A program made the translations under genes and the position numbers. The notes below the pieces were generated by a model. The model was not told the origin of the DNA, made no database searches, and saw nothing but the letters and a program-made list of their open reading frames with translations. Below, piece by piece: positions 16,384 through 24,801 of a stretch of 64,000 nt of DNA (the first letter of the stretch is position 1; each line of letters opens with the position of its first letter). This stretch comes from Pseudomonas panipatensis (GTDB taxonomy: Bacteria; Pseudomonadota; Gammaproteobacteria; Pseudomonadales; Pseudomonadaceae), in assembly GCF_900099785.1 (NCBI RefSeq), contig NZ_FNDS01000001.1:62001-126000 (forward strand). Direction: 5' to 3'.

Positions 16384-17153
16384 GCGAACTCTTTTCCCTG
16401 CGCGGCAAGACCGCGCTGATCACCGGCGCCACCCGTGGCATCGGCCTGGCCATCGCCCGTGAATATGGCCGTGCCGGCGCGCGCCTGGCGATCAGCAGCG
16501 AGAGTGCCGAGGACTGCCGGCGCACGCTCTCGCGGCTGGCCGAGGAGGGCATCGAGGCGATCGCCCTGCCGGCCGACCTGGCCTGCCAGACGCAGGTCGA
16601 GGCCCTGGCCGATGCCTGCCTGGCGCACTTCGGCCGCCTCGACGCGCTGGTCTGCAATGCCGGGGTGGCGCCGCACCTGGGGCCGCTGGCCAGCGCCAGC
16701 GACGCCGACTGGGAGCTGACCCTGACGGTCAACCTGCGCAGCGCGCTGTGGCTGAGCAACGCCCTGCTGCCGGCGATGGCCGCCCAGGGCGGTGGCAGCG
16801 TGGTGCTGATGGCCAGCATCGCCGGCGTGCGCGGCAACAAGGGCCTGGGCCTGTACGGCTTGTCCAAGGCCGGGCTGGCGCAACTGGCGCGCAACCTGGC
16901 GGTGGAGTGGGGGCCGGCGAACGTGCGCGTCAACGCCATCAGCCCCGGCGTGATCCACACCGAGTTCGCCCGCCCGCTCACCGAGCAGCCCGAAATCCTG
17001 CAGCGCCGCCTGGCGCTGACCCCCCTGCGCCGCGTCGGCCGCCCCGAGGAGGTGGCCGCCCTGGCGCTGCTGCTGGCCGCTCCCGGCGGCGCCTTCATCA
17101 GCGGACAGAACCTCATCGTCGACGGTGGCACGACCATCGGCGACGGCAATTGA
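16380..17153 (+). CDS. SDR-family oxidoreductase
   Basis: A 257-residue classical short-chain dehydrogenase. The NAD(P)-binding motif TGATRGIG is at 15-22, followed by LVCNAGVAP (the NAG motif), Ser in VVLMASIAG and the catalytic Tyr-x-x-x-Lys in LYGLSKAGLAQ, and NAISPGVIHTEF, the usual PG motif. The C-terminal FISGQNLIVDGGTTIG is standard. It should oxidise or reduce an alcohol/ketone intermediate with NAD(P). ATG 16380 overlaps the MFS stop with a GGAGG upstream. The cupin gene follows after 11 bases with its own AAAGGAG. Family assignment is certain; substrate is not. Confidence 0.9.
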   Translation: MSELFSLRGKTALITGATRGIGLAIAREYGRAGARLAISSESAEDCRRTLSRLAEEGIEAIALPADLACQTQVEALADACLAHFGRLDALVCNAGVAPHLGPLASASDADWELTLTVNLRSALWLSNALLPAMAAQGGGSVVLMASIAGVRGNKGLGLYGLSKAGLAQLARNLAVEWGPANVRVNAISPGVIHTEFARPLTEQPEILQRRLALTPLRRVGRPEEVAALALLLAAPGGAFISGQNLIVDGGTTIGDGN

Positions 17154-17164
17154 AAGGAGATGCC

Positions 17165-17737
17165 ATGCAAGCGCTTCCCGCCTTCAAACGTGTCGTCACC
17201 GGGCATGACGCCCAAGGCCAGGCACTGGTCGCCAGTTGCGGGCCGACGCCGCACAACTTCCCGCTCAAGGCAGTGCCCGGCACCTTGTTCTACGAGGTGT
17301 GGAACAGCACTGGCAGTCCGGCGCTGCTGGACAACGCCGGCGACCCCACGGCCAAGCCGCTGCAGCTCAGCCCGGCCGCGCTGGGCAGCCTGATCCGCGT
17401 GGTGGATATCCCGCCGGACAGCGTGCAGAACCAGGTCAGCGCCGAGGACGCCGCCGCTTGCTTCGCCGAAATCGGCGAGTCCCACGCCGGCACCGGCAAG
17501 GCCGACTCGAAGCACAAGCTGATGCACCGCACCGAGACCCTCGACTACGGCATCGTCACCGAGGGCGAGGTGTGGCTGGTGCTGGACGGCGAAGAGGTGC
17601 ACCTGCGGCGCGGCGACATCGTCGTCCAGCGCGGCACCAACCATGCCTGGAGCAACCGCACCGAGCAGATGGCGCGGATGGTCTTCATCCTCCTCGACGG
17701 GCGCTATGCCGAGGAACTGCGCGAGGTGCTCGCATGA
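17165..17737 (+). CDS. Cupin domain protein
   Basis: A 190-residue protein with one C-terminal cupin barrel (about 110-180). The two motifs are visible as ETLDYGIVTEGEVWLVLDGE and GDIVVQRGTNHAWSNRT. His/Glu positions are partly retained (the final His of motif 2 in NHAW), so metal binding is plausible but the first motif lacks the usual HxH. The N-terminal 100 residues (VVTGHDAQGQALVASCGPTP...) form a second, degenerate strand-rich unit. It could be an isomerase, a dioxygenase or a small-molecule sensor. It lies inside the MFS-to-cyclase run, with AAAGGAGATGCC before ATG 17165, and overlaps the FAH gene by four bases. Confidence 0.8.
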   Translation: MQALPAFKRVVTGHDAQGQALVASCGPTPHNFPLKAVPGTLFYEVWNSTGSPALLDNAGDPTAKPLQLSPAALGSLIRVVDIPPDSVQNQVSAEDAAACFAEIGESHAGTGKADSKHKLMHRTETLDYGIVTEGEVWLVLDGEEVHLRRGDIVVQRGTNHAWSNRTEQMARMVFILLDGRYAEELREVLA

Positions 17738-18726
17738 AGCTGGCGACCCTCAATGATGGCAGCCGCGACGGCCGCCTGCTGCTGGTCTCCCGCGACCTCA
17801 GCCAGGCGCTGGACGCCAGCGCCATCGCACCGACCCTGCAGGCGGCGCTGGACGACTGGACGCGGCTCGAAGCGGCGCTGCAACCGCTCTACCGGCGCCT
17901 CAATGCCGGTGACGCGGCGGGCGCCTTCCCGCTCTGCGCCGAAGACCTCCTGGCGCCGCTGCCGCGCGCCTGGCAATGGCTCGACGGCTCCTGCTTCCTC
18001 AGCCACGGCGCGCTGATGCAGAAGGCCTTCAACCTCGACCCGATCGACGGCGCCGAGCGCATCCCGCTGATGTACCAGGGCGCCGGCGACGACTTCCTCG
18101 GCCCGCGCGCGGACATTGCCTTGCCCAGCGAGGCCCACGGCATCGACTTCGAGGGCGAGTTCGCCGTGCTGCTCGACGAGGTGCCCATGGGCTGCCCGGC
18201 GGACCAGGCGCTCGCCCATGTGCGCCTGGTCCTCCAGCTCAACGACGTCAGCCTGCGCGCCCTGGCGCCGCGCGAGATGCTCACCGGCTTCGGCTTCCTG
18301 CAGGCCAAGCCGTCCTCCAGTTTCGCCCCGGTGGCGGTGACGCCGGACGAGCTGGGCGAGGCCTGGCGCGACGGCCGCGTGCACCTGCCGCTGAACGTGG
18401 CCTGGAACGGCGCCTGGTTCGGCCATCCCCACGGCGGCGCCATGCACTTCGGCTTCCATCAGTTGATCGCCCATGCCGCCATGACCCGCCGCCTGAGCGC
18501 CGGCACCCTGATCGGCTCGGGCACCGTGTCCAACGCCGATCGCTCGGTCGGCTCGGCCTGCATCGCCGAGCGCCGCGCGATCGAAATCATCGCCCACGGC
18601 GAAGCGCGCACCGGCTTCATGCGCTTCGGCGACCGGGTGCGCATGGAAGCGCTGGGGCTGGACGGCCAGCCGCTGTTCGGCGCCATCGAGCAGCGCGTGG
18701 TGCAAGGAGGCTGGCCATGCGCGTGA
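17734..18726 (+). CDS. Fumarylacetoacetate hydrolase (FAH) family protein
   Basis: A 330-residue FAH-superfamily protein. The metal-binding part is seen as GIDFEGEFAVLLDEVP (two acidic ligands), followed by LQLNDVSLRAL and LQAKPSSSFAPVAVTP, typical of the fumarylacetoacetase catalytic domain. The C-terminal IGSGTVSN is also conserved. Family members hydrolyse acylpyruvates, decarboxylate oxalocrotonate or hydrate 2-oxopent-4-enoates. In a meta-cleavage setting it fits late processing of the ring-opened product. The start overlaps the cupin stop (ATGA) and its stop overlaps the epimerase start by ten bases, so translation is coupled on both sides. Confidence 0.86.
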   Translation: MKLATLNDGSRDGRLLLVSRDLSQALDASAIAPTLQAALDDWTRLEAALQPLYRRLNAGDAAGAFPLCAEDLLAPLPRAWQWLDGSCFLSHGALMQKAFNLDPIDGAERIPLMYQGAGDDFLGPRADIALPSEAHGIDFEGEFAVLLDEVPMGCPADQALAHVRLVLQLNDVSLRALAPREMLTGFGFLQAKPSSSFAPVAVTPDELGEAWRDGRVHLPLNVAWNGAWFGHPHGGAMHFGFHQLIAHAAMTRRLSAGTLIGSGTVSNADRSVGSACIAERRAIEIIAHGEARTGFMRFGDRVRMEALGLDGQPLFGAIEQRVVQGGWPCA

Positions 18727-19709
18727 TGGTCACTGGCGCCAATGGCTTCGTCGGCCGCGCCCTGGTGCAGCGGCTGCTGGCCACCGGCGAGCTGCGCGGG
18801 CGGCGCATCGAGGCGCTGCTGCTGCTCGACCAGCAGCTCAGCGGCTTCGCCGAGGACAGCCGCCTGCGCCGGCACTTCGGCAGCGTCACCGATACGGCCT
18901 TGCTGCGCCGTGCCCTGGCCGACGGCATCGACGTGGTCTTCCACCTGGTCAGCATTCCCGGCGGCGCCGCCGAAGCGCAGTACGAGCTGGGCTACCAGGT
19001 CAATCTGCTGGCCAGCCTGGAACTGCTCGAACAACTGCGCAACCGCGAGCGTCCGCCGTTGCTGGTGTACGCCAGCAGCGTGGCGGTCTACGGCGGCGAG
19101 CTGCCGGCGCGCATGGACGAGCGTCAGGCGCTGCGCCCGAGCCTGTCCTATGGCGCGCACAAGCTGATGGTGGAGACCGCGCTCAGCGACCTCGCCCGGC
19201 GCGGCGAAGTGGACGGCCGCGCGCTGCGCCTGCCGGGCATCGTCGCCCGTCCGCGCGAGCCCAATGGTTTGCGCTCGGCTTTCATGAGCGATCTGCTGCA
19301 TGCCTATGCGGCGGGCGAGGCCTACCGTTGCCCGGTGTCGCCGGAGGCCACGGCCTGGTGGATGTCGCAACGCTGCTGCGTCAACAACCTGCTGCATGCG
19401 GCACAGATCGATGCGCCGGCTGGCTCGCGCGTCTGGCAGTTGCCGGTGCTGCAGCTGTCCATCGGCCAGGTCCTCGATGCTCTCGCCGCGACCTATGGCG
19501 AAGCGCGCCGCGGGCTGATCGAGTTCGCCCCGGAGCCGGCGCTGGAAGCGCTGTTCGGCCGCTTCCCGGCCTTGAAGACGCCGCAGGCGCGCGCCCTTGG
19601 CTTCCGCCATGACGGCTGCGCCGCCACGCTGATCCGCAACGCCCTCGATCCCCAGGCCGCCGCGCGTCACCCGCGCCCGGCCGCCCGCCGCGCAGGAGCC
19701 CGCGCATGA
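18717..19709 (+). CDS. NAD-dependent epimerase/dehydratase family protein
   Basis: A 330-residue extended SDR. The Rossmann motif VTGANGFVGRALV lies at 5-17, the active-site Ser in YASSVAVYGG and the catalytic Tyr-x-x-x-Lys in SYGAHKLMVE. The pattern resembles the D-erythronate dehydrogenase/UDP-glucose epimerase-like branch (PGIVARPREPNG, FMSDLL). It probably oxidises or epimerises a hydroxylated intermediate. The C-terminal tail is Arg/Ala/Pro-rich (RHPRPAARRAGARA), perhaps a coding overrun into the next gene's ribosome-site region. The start has GGAGG within the FAH gene; the stop overlaps the cyclase start by four bases. Confidence 0.82.
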   Translation: MRVMVTGANGFVGRALVQRLLATGELRGRRIEALLLLDQQLSGFAEDSRLRRHFGSVTDTALLRRALADGIDVVFHLVSIPGGAAEAQYELGYQVNLLASLELLEQLRNRERPPLLVYASSVAVYGGELPARMDERQALRPSLSYGAHKLMVETALSDLARRGEVDGRALRLPGIVARPREPNGLRSAFMSDLLHAYAAGEAYRCPVSPEATAWWMSQRCCVNNLLHAAQIDAPAGSRVWQLPVLQLSIGQVLDALAATYGEARRGLIEFAPEPALEALFGRFPALKTPQARALGFRHDGCAATLIRNALDPQAAARHPRPAARRAGARA

Positions 19710-20491
19710 ACCTGAGCAAGCGCCGCCTGGTCGACCTCTCGGTCACCCTCGACAACAACCCCTACAGCGATCCGCCGCCGTTGCTGCCGAAGATCGACTA
19801 CATGGACCACCAGCAGGGCTGGCCGGAGATGGCCGCGATGTTTCCCGGCCTGCGCAAGGAGGACCTGCCCGGCGACGAGTCCTGGGCCGCCGAGCGCCTG
19901 CAGATCACCACCCACAGCGGCACGCACATGGACGCGCCCTGGCACTACGCCTCGACCACCGACGGTGGCAAGCCGGCCTTCGGCATCGACGAACTGCCGC
20001 TGGAGTGGTGCCTGCAAGCGGGGGTGAAGCTGGACTTCCGCGCACTGCCCGACGGCCATGTGGTCAGCGCCGCCGAGGTGGAAGCCGAACTGGCGCGCAT
20101 CGGCCACGACTTGCAGCCGCTGGACATCGTGCTGGTGAATACCCGTGCCGGCAGCCTGTTCGGCCAGCCCGGCTACCTGGAGGCCGGCGTCGGCATGGGC
20201 CGCGAGGCGACCCTGTATCTGCTCGAACGCGGGGTGCGCGTAGTCGGCACCGACGCCTGGAGCTGGGATGCGCCCTTCAAGTACACCCGCGAGCGCTTCG
20301 CCGCCAGCGGCGATGCCGCGATCATCTGGGAAGGGCACAAGGCCGGCCGCGACATCGGCTACGGGCAGATGGAAAAGCTCGCCAACCTGGAGCAGTTGCC
20401 GGCCCATGGCTTCCTGGTCAGTTGCTTCCCCTACAAGATCCGCCATGCCTCGGCGGGGTTCGTGCGCGCGGTGGCCATCTTCGCCGACTGA
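19706..20491 (+). CDS. Cyclase-family (kynurenine formamidase-like) hydrolase
   Basis: A 261-residue metal-dependent cyclase/hydrolase. The defining motif HSGTHMDAPWH occupies 70-80, giving metal ligands His70, His74, Asp76 and His80; EGHKAGRDIGYGQMEKL near the C-terminus supplies the second conserved part. The family contains kynurenine formamidase, isatin hydrolase and polyketide-cyclase-like lactone hydrolases that open cyclic amides or esters. Here it is the last gene of the MFS-SDR-cupin-FAH-epimerase run and ends before a GC-rich stem (20494-20521). It could open a lactone formed in the pathway. Family is certain, substrate unknown. Confidence 0.88.
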   Translation: MNLSKRRLVDLSVTLDNNPYSDPPPLLPKIDYMDHQQGWPEMAAMFPGLRKEDLPGDESWAAERLQITTHSGTHMDAPWHYASTTDGGKPAFGIDELPLEWCLQAGVKLDFRALPDGHVVSAAEVEAELARIGHDLQPLDIVLVNTRAGSLFGQPGYLEAGVGMGREATLYLLERGVRVVGTDAWSWDAPFKYTRERFAASGDAAIIWEGHKAGRDIGYGQMEKLANLEQLPAHGFLVSCFPYKIRHASAGFVRAVAIFAD

Positions 20492-20493
20492 GG

Positions 20494-20521
20494 CGGCCGC
20501 CGGGGGCTGCTGCGGCGGCCG
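20494..20521 (+). terminator. Candidate stem-loop after the catabolic operon
   Basis: Arms CGGCCGCC (20494-20501) and GGCGGCCG (20514-20521) pair perfectly around a 12-base loop, directly after the cyclase stop. There is no T run, so it may be only a weak or factor-dependent terminator. Confidence 0.45.
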
Positions 20522-20598
20522 GGTCGATCGCCTAGAATGGCGCGCCGCCGTTCCGGCGCGCGTTCGATCCCGTCCCTTGCCCTGGCCCCCGACCGACG

Positions 20599-21861
20599 AT
20601 GCTTGCGCTTGCCAACCCCGCTCCGCTGACCTGGCTGATCTGTGCCGCCACCACCCTGGCCATCCTGCTGCGCCCCTGGCGCCTGCCCGAATACCTCTGG
20701 GCCAGCCTCGGCGCCCTGGCCCTGGTGGTGTTCGGCCTGCTGCCCGGCGCCAGCGCGCTGCAGGCGATCGCCGAGGGCACCGACGTCTACCTGTTCCTCA
20801 TCGGCATGATGCTGATCGCCGAGGTAGCCCGGCAGCAGGGCCTGTTCGACTGGCTGGCGCTGCTCGCCGCCGATTACGCGCGGGGCTCGGCGCGGCGGCT
20901 GTTCGACCTGGTGTTCCTGGTCGGCACCCTGGTCACCGTGTTCCTGTCCAACGACGCCACCGCCGTGGTCCTGACGCCGGCGGTGTACGCAGTGGCGCGG
21001 GCGGTCAAGGCGCCACCGCTGCCGTACCTGTTCATCTGCGCCTTCATCGCCAACGCGGCGAGCTTCGTCCTGCCGATCTCCAACCCGGCCAACCTGGTGG
21101 TGTTCGGCGCGCGCATGCCGGCGCTGTGGCCCTGGCTGACGCAGTTCTCGCTGCCGTCGCTGCTGGCCATCGCCTGCACCTACGGCGCCCTGCGCTGGGT
21201 CTTCCGTGGCGAGCTGAAGACGCCGCTGGCCCGCGATCTGCACCTGCCGCCGATGAGCGTCGGGGTGCGCCTGTCCGCCGCTGGCGTCGGGCTCACCGCC
21301 GGCACCCTGCTGGTCGCCTCGGCCGCCGGCTATCCGCTGGGGCTGCCGACCCTGGTCGCCGGTTCGCTGTCCGCCGCGCTGGTGCACCTGTGCGCGCGGC
21401 GCAGTCCGCTGCCGGTGCTCAAAGAAGTGGCCTGGGGCGTGGTGCCGATGGTCGCCGGGCTCTTCGTGCTGGTCGAGGGCATGGCCGCGACCGGCGTGCT
21501 GCACTCCCTGGCAAGCGCCATCCGGGGGCTGCCGGCGGGCCAGGCGCCCTGGTTCGCCGGCGTGCTCACGGGGCTGGCGAGCAACCTGATCAACAACCTG
21601 CCGGCGGGGCTGATGGCCGGTTCCGTGGCCAGGCTGGCGGAGCTGCCGGGACAGACCACGGCGGCGCTGCTGATCGGCATCGACCTGGGGCCGAACCTGT
21701 CGATCACCGGCTCGCTGGCGACCCTGTTGTGGCTGCTGGCGGTGCGTCGCGAGGGCCTGCACGTCAGCGCCCTGAGCTTCCTGCGCCTGGGCCTGCTGGT
21801 GATGCCGCCGGCGCTGCTCATGGCCCTGGCGGCGCTGTGGCTGCTGCCCGGCGGCGCCTGA
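20599..21861 (+). CDS. ArsB/NhaD-type (ion transporter superfamily) membrane permease
   Basis: A 420-residue integral membrane protein with about 11-12 helices, of the ArsB/NhaD/SLC13 ion-transporter superfamily. The signatures are FLSNDATAVVLTPAVYAVAR near 113-132 and SFVLPISNPANLVVFG near 152-167 in the first half, and SNLINNLPAGLMAGS then IDLGPNLSITGSLATLLW in the second; these Asn/Ser-Asn-Pro loops form the substrate sites in the family. ArsB members export arsenite/antimonite; others exchange Na+/H+ or carry dicarboxylates. No arsR or arsC is adjacent, so arsenic resistance is not assured. The start at 20599 has a purine-poor leader, and the preceding CCTAGAATGG could serve as a -10. Confidence 0.8.
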   Translation: MLALANPAPLTWLICAATTLAILLRPWRLPEYLWASLGALALVVFGLLPGASALQAIAEGTDVYLFLIGMMLIAEVARQQGLFDWLALLAADYARGSARRLFDLVFLVGTLVTVFLSNDATAVVLTPAVYAVARAVKAPPLPYLFICAFIANAASFVLPISNPANLVVFGARMPALWPWLTQFSLPSLLAIACTYGALRWVFRGELKTPLARDLHLPPMSVGVRLSAAGVGLTAGTLLVASAAGYPLGLPTLVAGSLSAALVHLCARRSPLPVLKEVAWGVVPMVAGLFVLVEGMAATGVLHSLASAIRGLPAGQAPWFAGVLTGLASNLINNLPAGLMAGSVARLAELPGQTTAALLIGIDLGPNLSITGSLATLLWLLAVRREGLHVSALSFLRLGLLVMPPALLMALAALWLLPGGA

Positions 21862-21921
21862 GAGGGATGACGCTTCGTCTGCTCGACGGTGGCGCAGGCC
21901 GCGGCCTGCTAGGCTTCGGGC

Positions 21922-22197
21922 ATGGACATCCGGATCGAGAAGTTCGATGGTGATCCGCCCACATGGAAGGTCTTCCTGGGGACGTTCTTCATCGTGTGCC
22001 ACAGCGAAGAGGAGGCCGTCACCTGTCGGGAGGCGGCCCGACACTATGCGGCCGTGAATCCCGGCATCGATTGTCGCCTGCCGCAACCCTGCACCCCCGC
22101 GCATTGCTTCACCCGCGACGGCCTGAGCGCCGTGGCGCACGAGGCATTGGCTGAGGATCGTGCCTTGCTGCTGGGCGGGGAGGGCGACGCCGGTTGA
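21922..22197 (+). CDS. Hypothetical protein, 91 residues
   Basis: I do not recognise a family. The protein begins MDIRIEKFDGDPPTWKVFLG and has FFIVCHSEEEAVTCREAARH, then a Pro/Cys segment (CRLPQPCTPAHCF) with four of its five cysteines in CxxR or CxxH-like contexts. It is acidic at the C-terminus and has no signal peptide or membrane helix. It lies 60 bases after the transporter and convergent with the TSUP gene. Base composition is like its neighbours and codon position is consistent with real coding. No ribosome site is strong (GGCTTCGGGC upstream). Confidence 0.55.
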   Translation: MDIRIEKFDGDPPTWKVFLGTFFIVCHSEEEAVTCREAARHYAAVNPGIDCRLPQPCTPAHCFTRDGLSAVAHEALAEDRALLLGGEGDAG

Positions 22198-22221
22198 CGC
22201 CGGCGCCGCCGCTGTCGCGGT

Positions 22222-23016
22222 TCAGATCACGCCGAGCGCGCCGAGGCTGCGGTAGAGCATGTACAGCGCGGTGAAAAAGATCATTCCGGCGGACACCAGG
22301 TTCAGCGCGCCCTGGCCGCGCGACAGGCGTGTCGCCAGCCAGGCGCCGAGCAGCCCGCCGCCGACCCCGCCGCCGATGAACACCGCGGCGAGCGCCCAGT
22401 CGACCAGTCCCGAACGCGCATAGTTGACCGCTGTGGTCAGGCCGAACGCGGTCACCGCCACCAGCGAGCTACCCACCGCGAAGAGGATCGGCATGCGCGT
22501 GGCGGCCATCAGCCCCGGCACGATGAGGAAGCCGCCACCGATGCCGAAGAACCCGGACAGGGCACCGGCCAGCCCGCCGAAGGCGGCCAGGCGCGGGGCG
22601 TTGCCGCGCCCGAGGGCGACCTCGGCGTTACCTTCGGCGCCGCGCGCCTTGAGCATGACCACGGCGACCAGGAGCATCAGCAGGGCGAACAGCACCAGCA
22701 GTTTCTGCCCGTCGAAAGCCTTGCCCAGGGACGAACCGAAGAAGGCGCCGACCATGCCGACCAGGGCGAAGACGCTGGCGCAGGGCCATTTCACGTTGCC
22801 CCGGCGCGCATGGTTGAGCAGGTTGGCGGCGGCGTTGGCCGCCACCGCCAGGGCACTGGTGCCGATGGCCACATGGGGGTTGTCGACCCCGACCAGGTAG
22901 ACCATCAGCGGCACGGCGAGGATCGAGCCACCCCCGCCGACCAGGCCGAGGGTGAAGCCCACCAGGGAACCGGCGGCGGCGCCGAGCAGGTACTGCATCA
23001 GGCTCAGGGTCGGCAT
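22222..23016 (-). CDS. TSUP (TauE/SafE) family sulfite/sulfur anion exporter
   Basis: A 264-residue membrane protein of the TauE/SafE family with about eight transmembrane helices. The family repeats are seen as GFTLGLVGGGGSILAVPLMV near 20-39 and LSGFFGIGGGFLIVPGLM near 138-155. These transporters export sulfite, thiosulfate or sulfoacetate, or import thiosulfate. It is the last gene of the persulfide unit: the SQR gene stops nine bases upstream and a TGAGGAGCC ribosome site precedes ATG 23016. In that setting the substrate is probably sulfite or thiosulfate made by the dioxygenase. The assignment of cargo is inference from context. Confidence 0.87.
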   Translation of the reverse strand: MPTLSLMQYLLGAAAGSLVGFTLGLVGGGGSILAVPLMVYLVGVDNPHVAIGTSALAVAANAAANLLNHARRGNVKWPCASVFALVGMVGAFFGSSLGKAFDGQKLLVLFALLMLLVAVVMLKARGAEGNAEVALGRGNAPRLAAFGGLAGALSGFFGIGGGFLIVPGLMAATRMPILFAVGSSLVAVTAFGLTTAVNYARSGLVDWALAAVFIGGGVGGGLLGAWLATRLSRGQGALNLVSAGMIFFTALYMLYRSLGALGVI

Positions 23017-23025
23017 GGTGGCTCC

Positions 23026-24705
23026 TCAGACGGTCTGCTCGATGGCGCGGCGGCCGGGGGCGCAAAGCCACTCGCGGCCTTTGAGCATGGCGTTCCAGTA
23101 GAGGCTAGGCAGCGCCTCGGACTTCAGGTGCCAGGCCAGCCGCGAGGGGCGGCGACCGTCGATCAGCCAGGACGGGAAGGACGGCAGCAGCTTGCCGCCG
23201 TAGCCGAACTCGGCGAGGACGATCTTGCCGCGCTCGACGGTCAGCGGGCAGGAGCCGTAGCCGTCGTAGGCCGCCAGCAGCGGCTTGTCGTCGAGGCAGG
23301 CGAGGGCGTTCTCGGCCACCACCGGCGCCTGCTTGCGCGCCGCCGCGGCGGTCTTGGCATTGGGTGCGGCGGAAACGTCGCCGAGGGCGAACACGTTGGC
23401 ATAGCGCGCATGGCGCAGGGTCACCGGATCGACGTCGATCCAGCCGCTCGCGCCGGCCAGCGGGCTGCTGCGCACGAAGTCCGGGGCGGTCTGCGGCGGG
23501 CACACGTGGATCATGTCGAAGTCGCGGGTTTCCTCGATGCGCTGGCCGCTGCCGTCGGTGCGGGCGAAGGTCGCGGTGCGCGCCGGGCCGTCGATGGCCA
23601 CCAGGGTCGAGCCGAAGTTGAGGTCGGCGCGGTAGCGCTCGACGTACTCCAGCAGCGCCGGCACATAGGCCTCGACGCCGAAGATCGCCGCGCCGGCGGT
23701 GTGGTACTGGATCTCGATGCCATCCAGACGGCCGCCGCGCAGCCAGTGGTCGGCGGACAGGTACATGGCCTTCTGCGGGGCGCCGGCGCACTTGATCGGC
23801 ATCGGCGGCTGGGTGAAGAGCGCGCGGCCACGGTGCAGGCCGCGCACCAGTTCCCAGGTATAGGGCGCCAGGTCGAAGCGATAGTTGGAGGTCACGCCGT
23901 TGCGCCCGAGGGTTTCGCGCAGGCCGGGAATGGCGTCCCAGTCGAGTTTCAGCCCCGGCGCCATGACCAGCACGCGATAGCGCAGGCTGCCGCCGTTGGC
24001 CAGGAGCACGCGGTCCTGCTCGGGCTCGAAGGCCGCCGCCGCCGAGCGTTCCCAGGCGATGCAGTCGGGGATCAGGCGGGCCATCGGGCGCACCGTGCGC
24101 TCCTGGGTGAAGACGCCGGCGCCGACCATGGTCCAGCCCGGTTGGTAGTAGTGCTCGCTGGCCGGTTCGACGACGCAGATGCTCAGGCCCTGGCGGCGCT
24201 TGAGCAGGCTGGCGCAGGTGGCCAGGCCGGCGGCGCCGCCGCCGACCACCACCACGTCATAGGTCGGCTCGCCGCGCCCGCTGCTGCGGCCGGCGGCCAG
24301 CAGGCGCGGGCGCAGGGCGGAAAGATCGAAACCGGCGCGGGCGGTGGCGGCGAGAATCTCCTCCGGCGAACGCGTGGACGCCTGCGCCAGGGCCCAGAGG
24401 GTGGCCGAGCGGGTGCCGCTGCGGCAGAAGGCGAGGACCGGCCCGGCATGCTTGGCCAGGACCGCGCCGAAGGCGGCGACGTCGCTGGCGTCGATGGCGC
24501 CGCTGAGCACCGGCTGGTGGACGAAGACGATGCCGTGTTCATGGGCGGCCTGGGCGATGGCCTGGGTGTCGGGCTGGTCCGCGGCTTCGCCGTCGGGACG
24601 GTTGCAGATCAGGGTACGGATACCGGCGGCCGCGAGTTCGGCGACATCCTCCGGTTGAATCTGGGGGGCGACCGAAAATGCGTCGTCGAGGGCGAGACGT
24701 TGCAA
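23026..24705 (-). CDS. Phosphatase/rhodanese-like (DUF442) domain fused to sulfide:quinone oxidoreductase
   Basis: A fusion of about 559 residues. Residues 1-115 form a DUF442/Blh-type domain with the PTP-like loop FCRSGTRS (Cys94). From about 148 an SQR-type flavoprotein follows: VVVVGGGAAGLATCASLLKR, YYQPGWTMVGAG, the conserved Cys in PIKCAGAPQKA and another in HVCPPQTAP, then FALGDVSAAPNAKTAAAARK. It should oxidise sulfide to persulfide at the membrane and pass electrons to quinone. I chose TTG 24705 because AGAGGAA lies eight bases upstream and the domain begins there; a longer TTG frame starts at 24741. It is co-transcribed with the persulfide dioxygenase upstream and the exporter downstream. 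Confidence 0.86.
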   Translation of the reverse strand: MQRLALDDAFSVAPQIQPEDVAELAAAGIRTLICNRPDGEAADQPDTQAIAQAAHEHGIVFVHQPVLSGAIDASDVAAFGAVLAKHAGPVLAFCRSGTRSATLWALAQASTRSPEEILAATARAGFDLSALRPRLLAAGRSSGRGEPTYDVVVVGGGAAGLATCASLLKRRQGLSICVVEPASEHYYQPGWTMVGAGVFTQERTVRPMARLIPDCIAWERSAAAAFEPEQDRVLLANGGSLRYRVLVMAPGLKLDWDAIPGLRETLGRNGVTSNYRFDLAPYTWELVRGLHRGRALFTQPPMPIKCAGAPQKAMYLSADHWLRGGRLDGIEIQYHTAGAAIFGVEAYVPALLEYVERYRADLNFGSTLVAIDGPARTATFARTDGSGQRIEETRDFDMIHVCPPQTAPDFVRSSPLAGASGWIDVDPVTLRHARYANVFALGDVSAAPNAKTAAAARKQAPVVAENALACLDDKPLLAAYDGYGSCPLTVERGKIVLAEFGYGGKLLPSFPSWLIDGRRPSRLAWHLKSEALPSLYWNAMLKGREWLCAPGRRAIEQTV

Positions 24706-24801
24706 GGCGGATTCCTCTTTTTTCGTGGGCGGCGCAGGCAAGGGAGGGGGCGAAGGCTGGCGAGTCGCCGGCCGCGTCGGCGCGGCTCGCCAGCCGCTGA
24801 A

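Noticed and set aside
20599-21861. Arsenic resistance operon
   Set aside because: Only an ArsB/NhaD-type permease is present; no arsR, arsC or arsH neighbour and the fold is shared with other anion and Na+/H+ carriers.
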